The position numbers and the translations under genes are program-made. Positions 5,513-5,604 of a stretch of 5,604 nucleotides of DNA are shown piece after piece; position 1 is the stretch's first letter; every line of letters starts with the position of its first letter. The notes beneath the pieces are model-generated. The model searched no databases, was not told the DNA's origin, and worked only from the letters and a program-made list of their open reading frames with translations. Source of the DNA: Spirochaeta sp. (GTDB lineage: Bacteria > Spirochaetota > Spirochaetia > DSM-27196 > Alkalispirochaetaceae); assembly GCA_027859055.1 (NCBI GenBank), contig JAQIBO010000516.1, positions 1 through 5,604 of the forward strand. Direction: 5' to 3'.

Positions 5513-5604
5513 CTACACCGGCGGTGAGATCCCGAATGCGGCATAAATCTGTTTCTGCCGCTTGGTGAGGGGGAACGGAATACGGCGACCATCGACGATC
5601 TGCG
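5513..5604 (-). CDS. C-terminal fragment of a convergent unidentified protein
   Basis: On the minus strand the frame entering from the right edge reads 29 residues, including DGRRIPFPLTKRQKQIYAAFGI, and stops at TAG (5515-5513) just outside the stem-loop. Other minus frames are also open here, so the frame was chosen for its balanced composition and for a stop that fits the stem-loop. The basic, Gln-rich tail ending in a short helix (KQIYAAFGISPP) is vaguely like the ends of some DDE transposases, but that is too little to assign. No terminal inverted repeat was recognised. Confidence 0.35.
   Translation of the reverse strand, partial: QIVDGRRIPFPLTKRQKQIYAAFGISPPV

Noticed and set aside
1..5604. 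CRISPR array, tRNA or rRNA
   Set aside because: No regularly spaced repeats, cloverleaf or rRNA signatures were seen on either strand.

Overview
The window is bacterial: closely packed genes, Shine-Dalgarno-like leaders, 4-base stop/start overlaps, and sigma-factor, AAA+ ATPase and protein-kinase families in bacterial form. By eye the base composition is close to even, with more AT in the spacers. I cannot name the taxon from this sequence. There are no housekeeping genes, rRNAs or tRNAs. The content looks like an accessory signalling locus.

Layout. The minus strand from 1687 down to base 1 is one long open frame. It encodes a tandem AAA+ ATPase: a complete first AAA domain, and a second whose P-loop is cut by the window edge. 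A 117-base divergent spacer (1688-1804) separates it from a plus-strand cluster and carries an 11-bp perfect inverted repeat, one arm near each start codon. The plus strand then reads: a 629-residue protein with an N-terminal ankyrin-type repeat and a divergent diadenylate-cyclase-like (DAC/DisA_N) region (1805-3694); a compact 211-residue protein-kinase-like protein with HWDLKPAN and a DWE triplet (3714-4349); a small broken frame with FHA-like traces in a promoter-like interval (4346-4597); and a divergent sigma-70-like protein (4572-5486). A stem-loop (5490-5509) follows. Beyond it may lie the C-terminus of a convergent minus-strand gene that enters from the right edge.

How it may work (inference). 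The cluster combines an ATP-driven remodelling machine, a probable nucleotide-sensing protein, a phosphorylation component, possibly a former phosphothreonine-binding module, and a transcription factor. That is the part list of a regulated signal-transduction or conflict system: a signal is sensed by the ankyrin/DAC-like protein, relayed through kinase and ATPase, and passed to transcription by the sigma-like protein. A shared TGTGGAAA motif occurs in the divergent spacer (twice, inverted) and upstream of the candidate sigma-gene promoter, which suggests co-regulation. None of these functional links is shown by the sequence alone.
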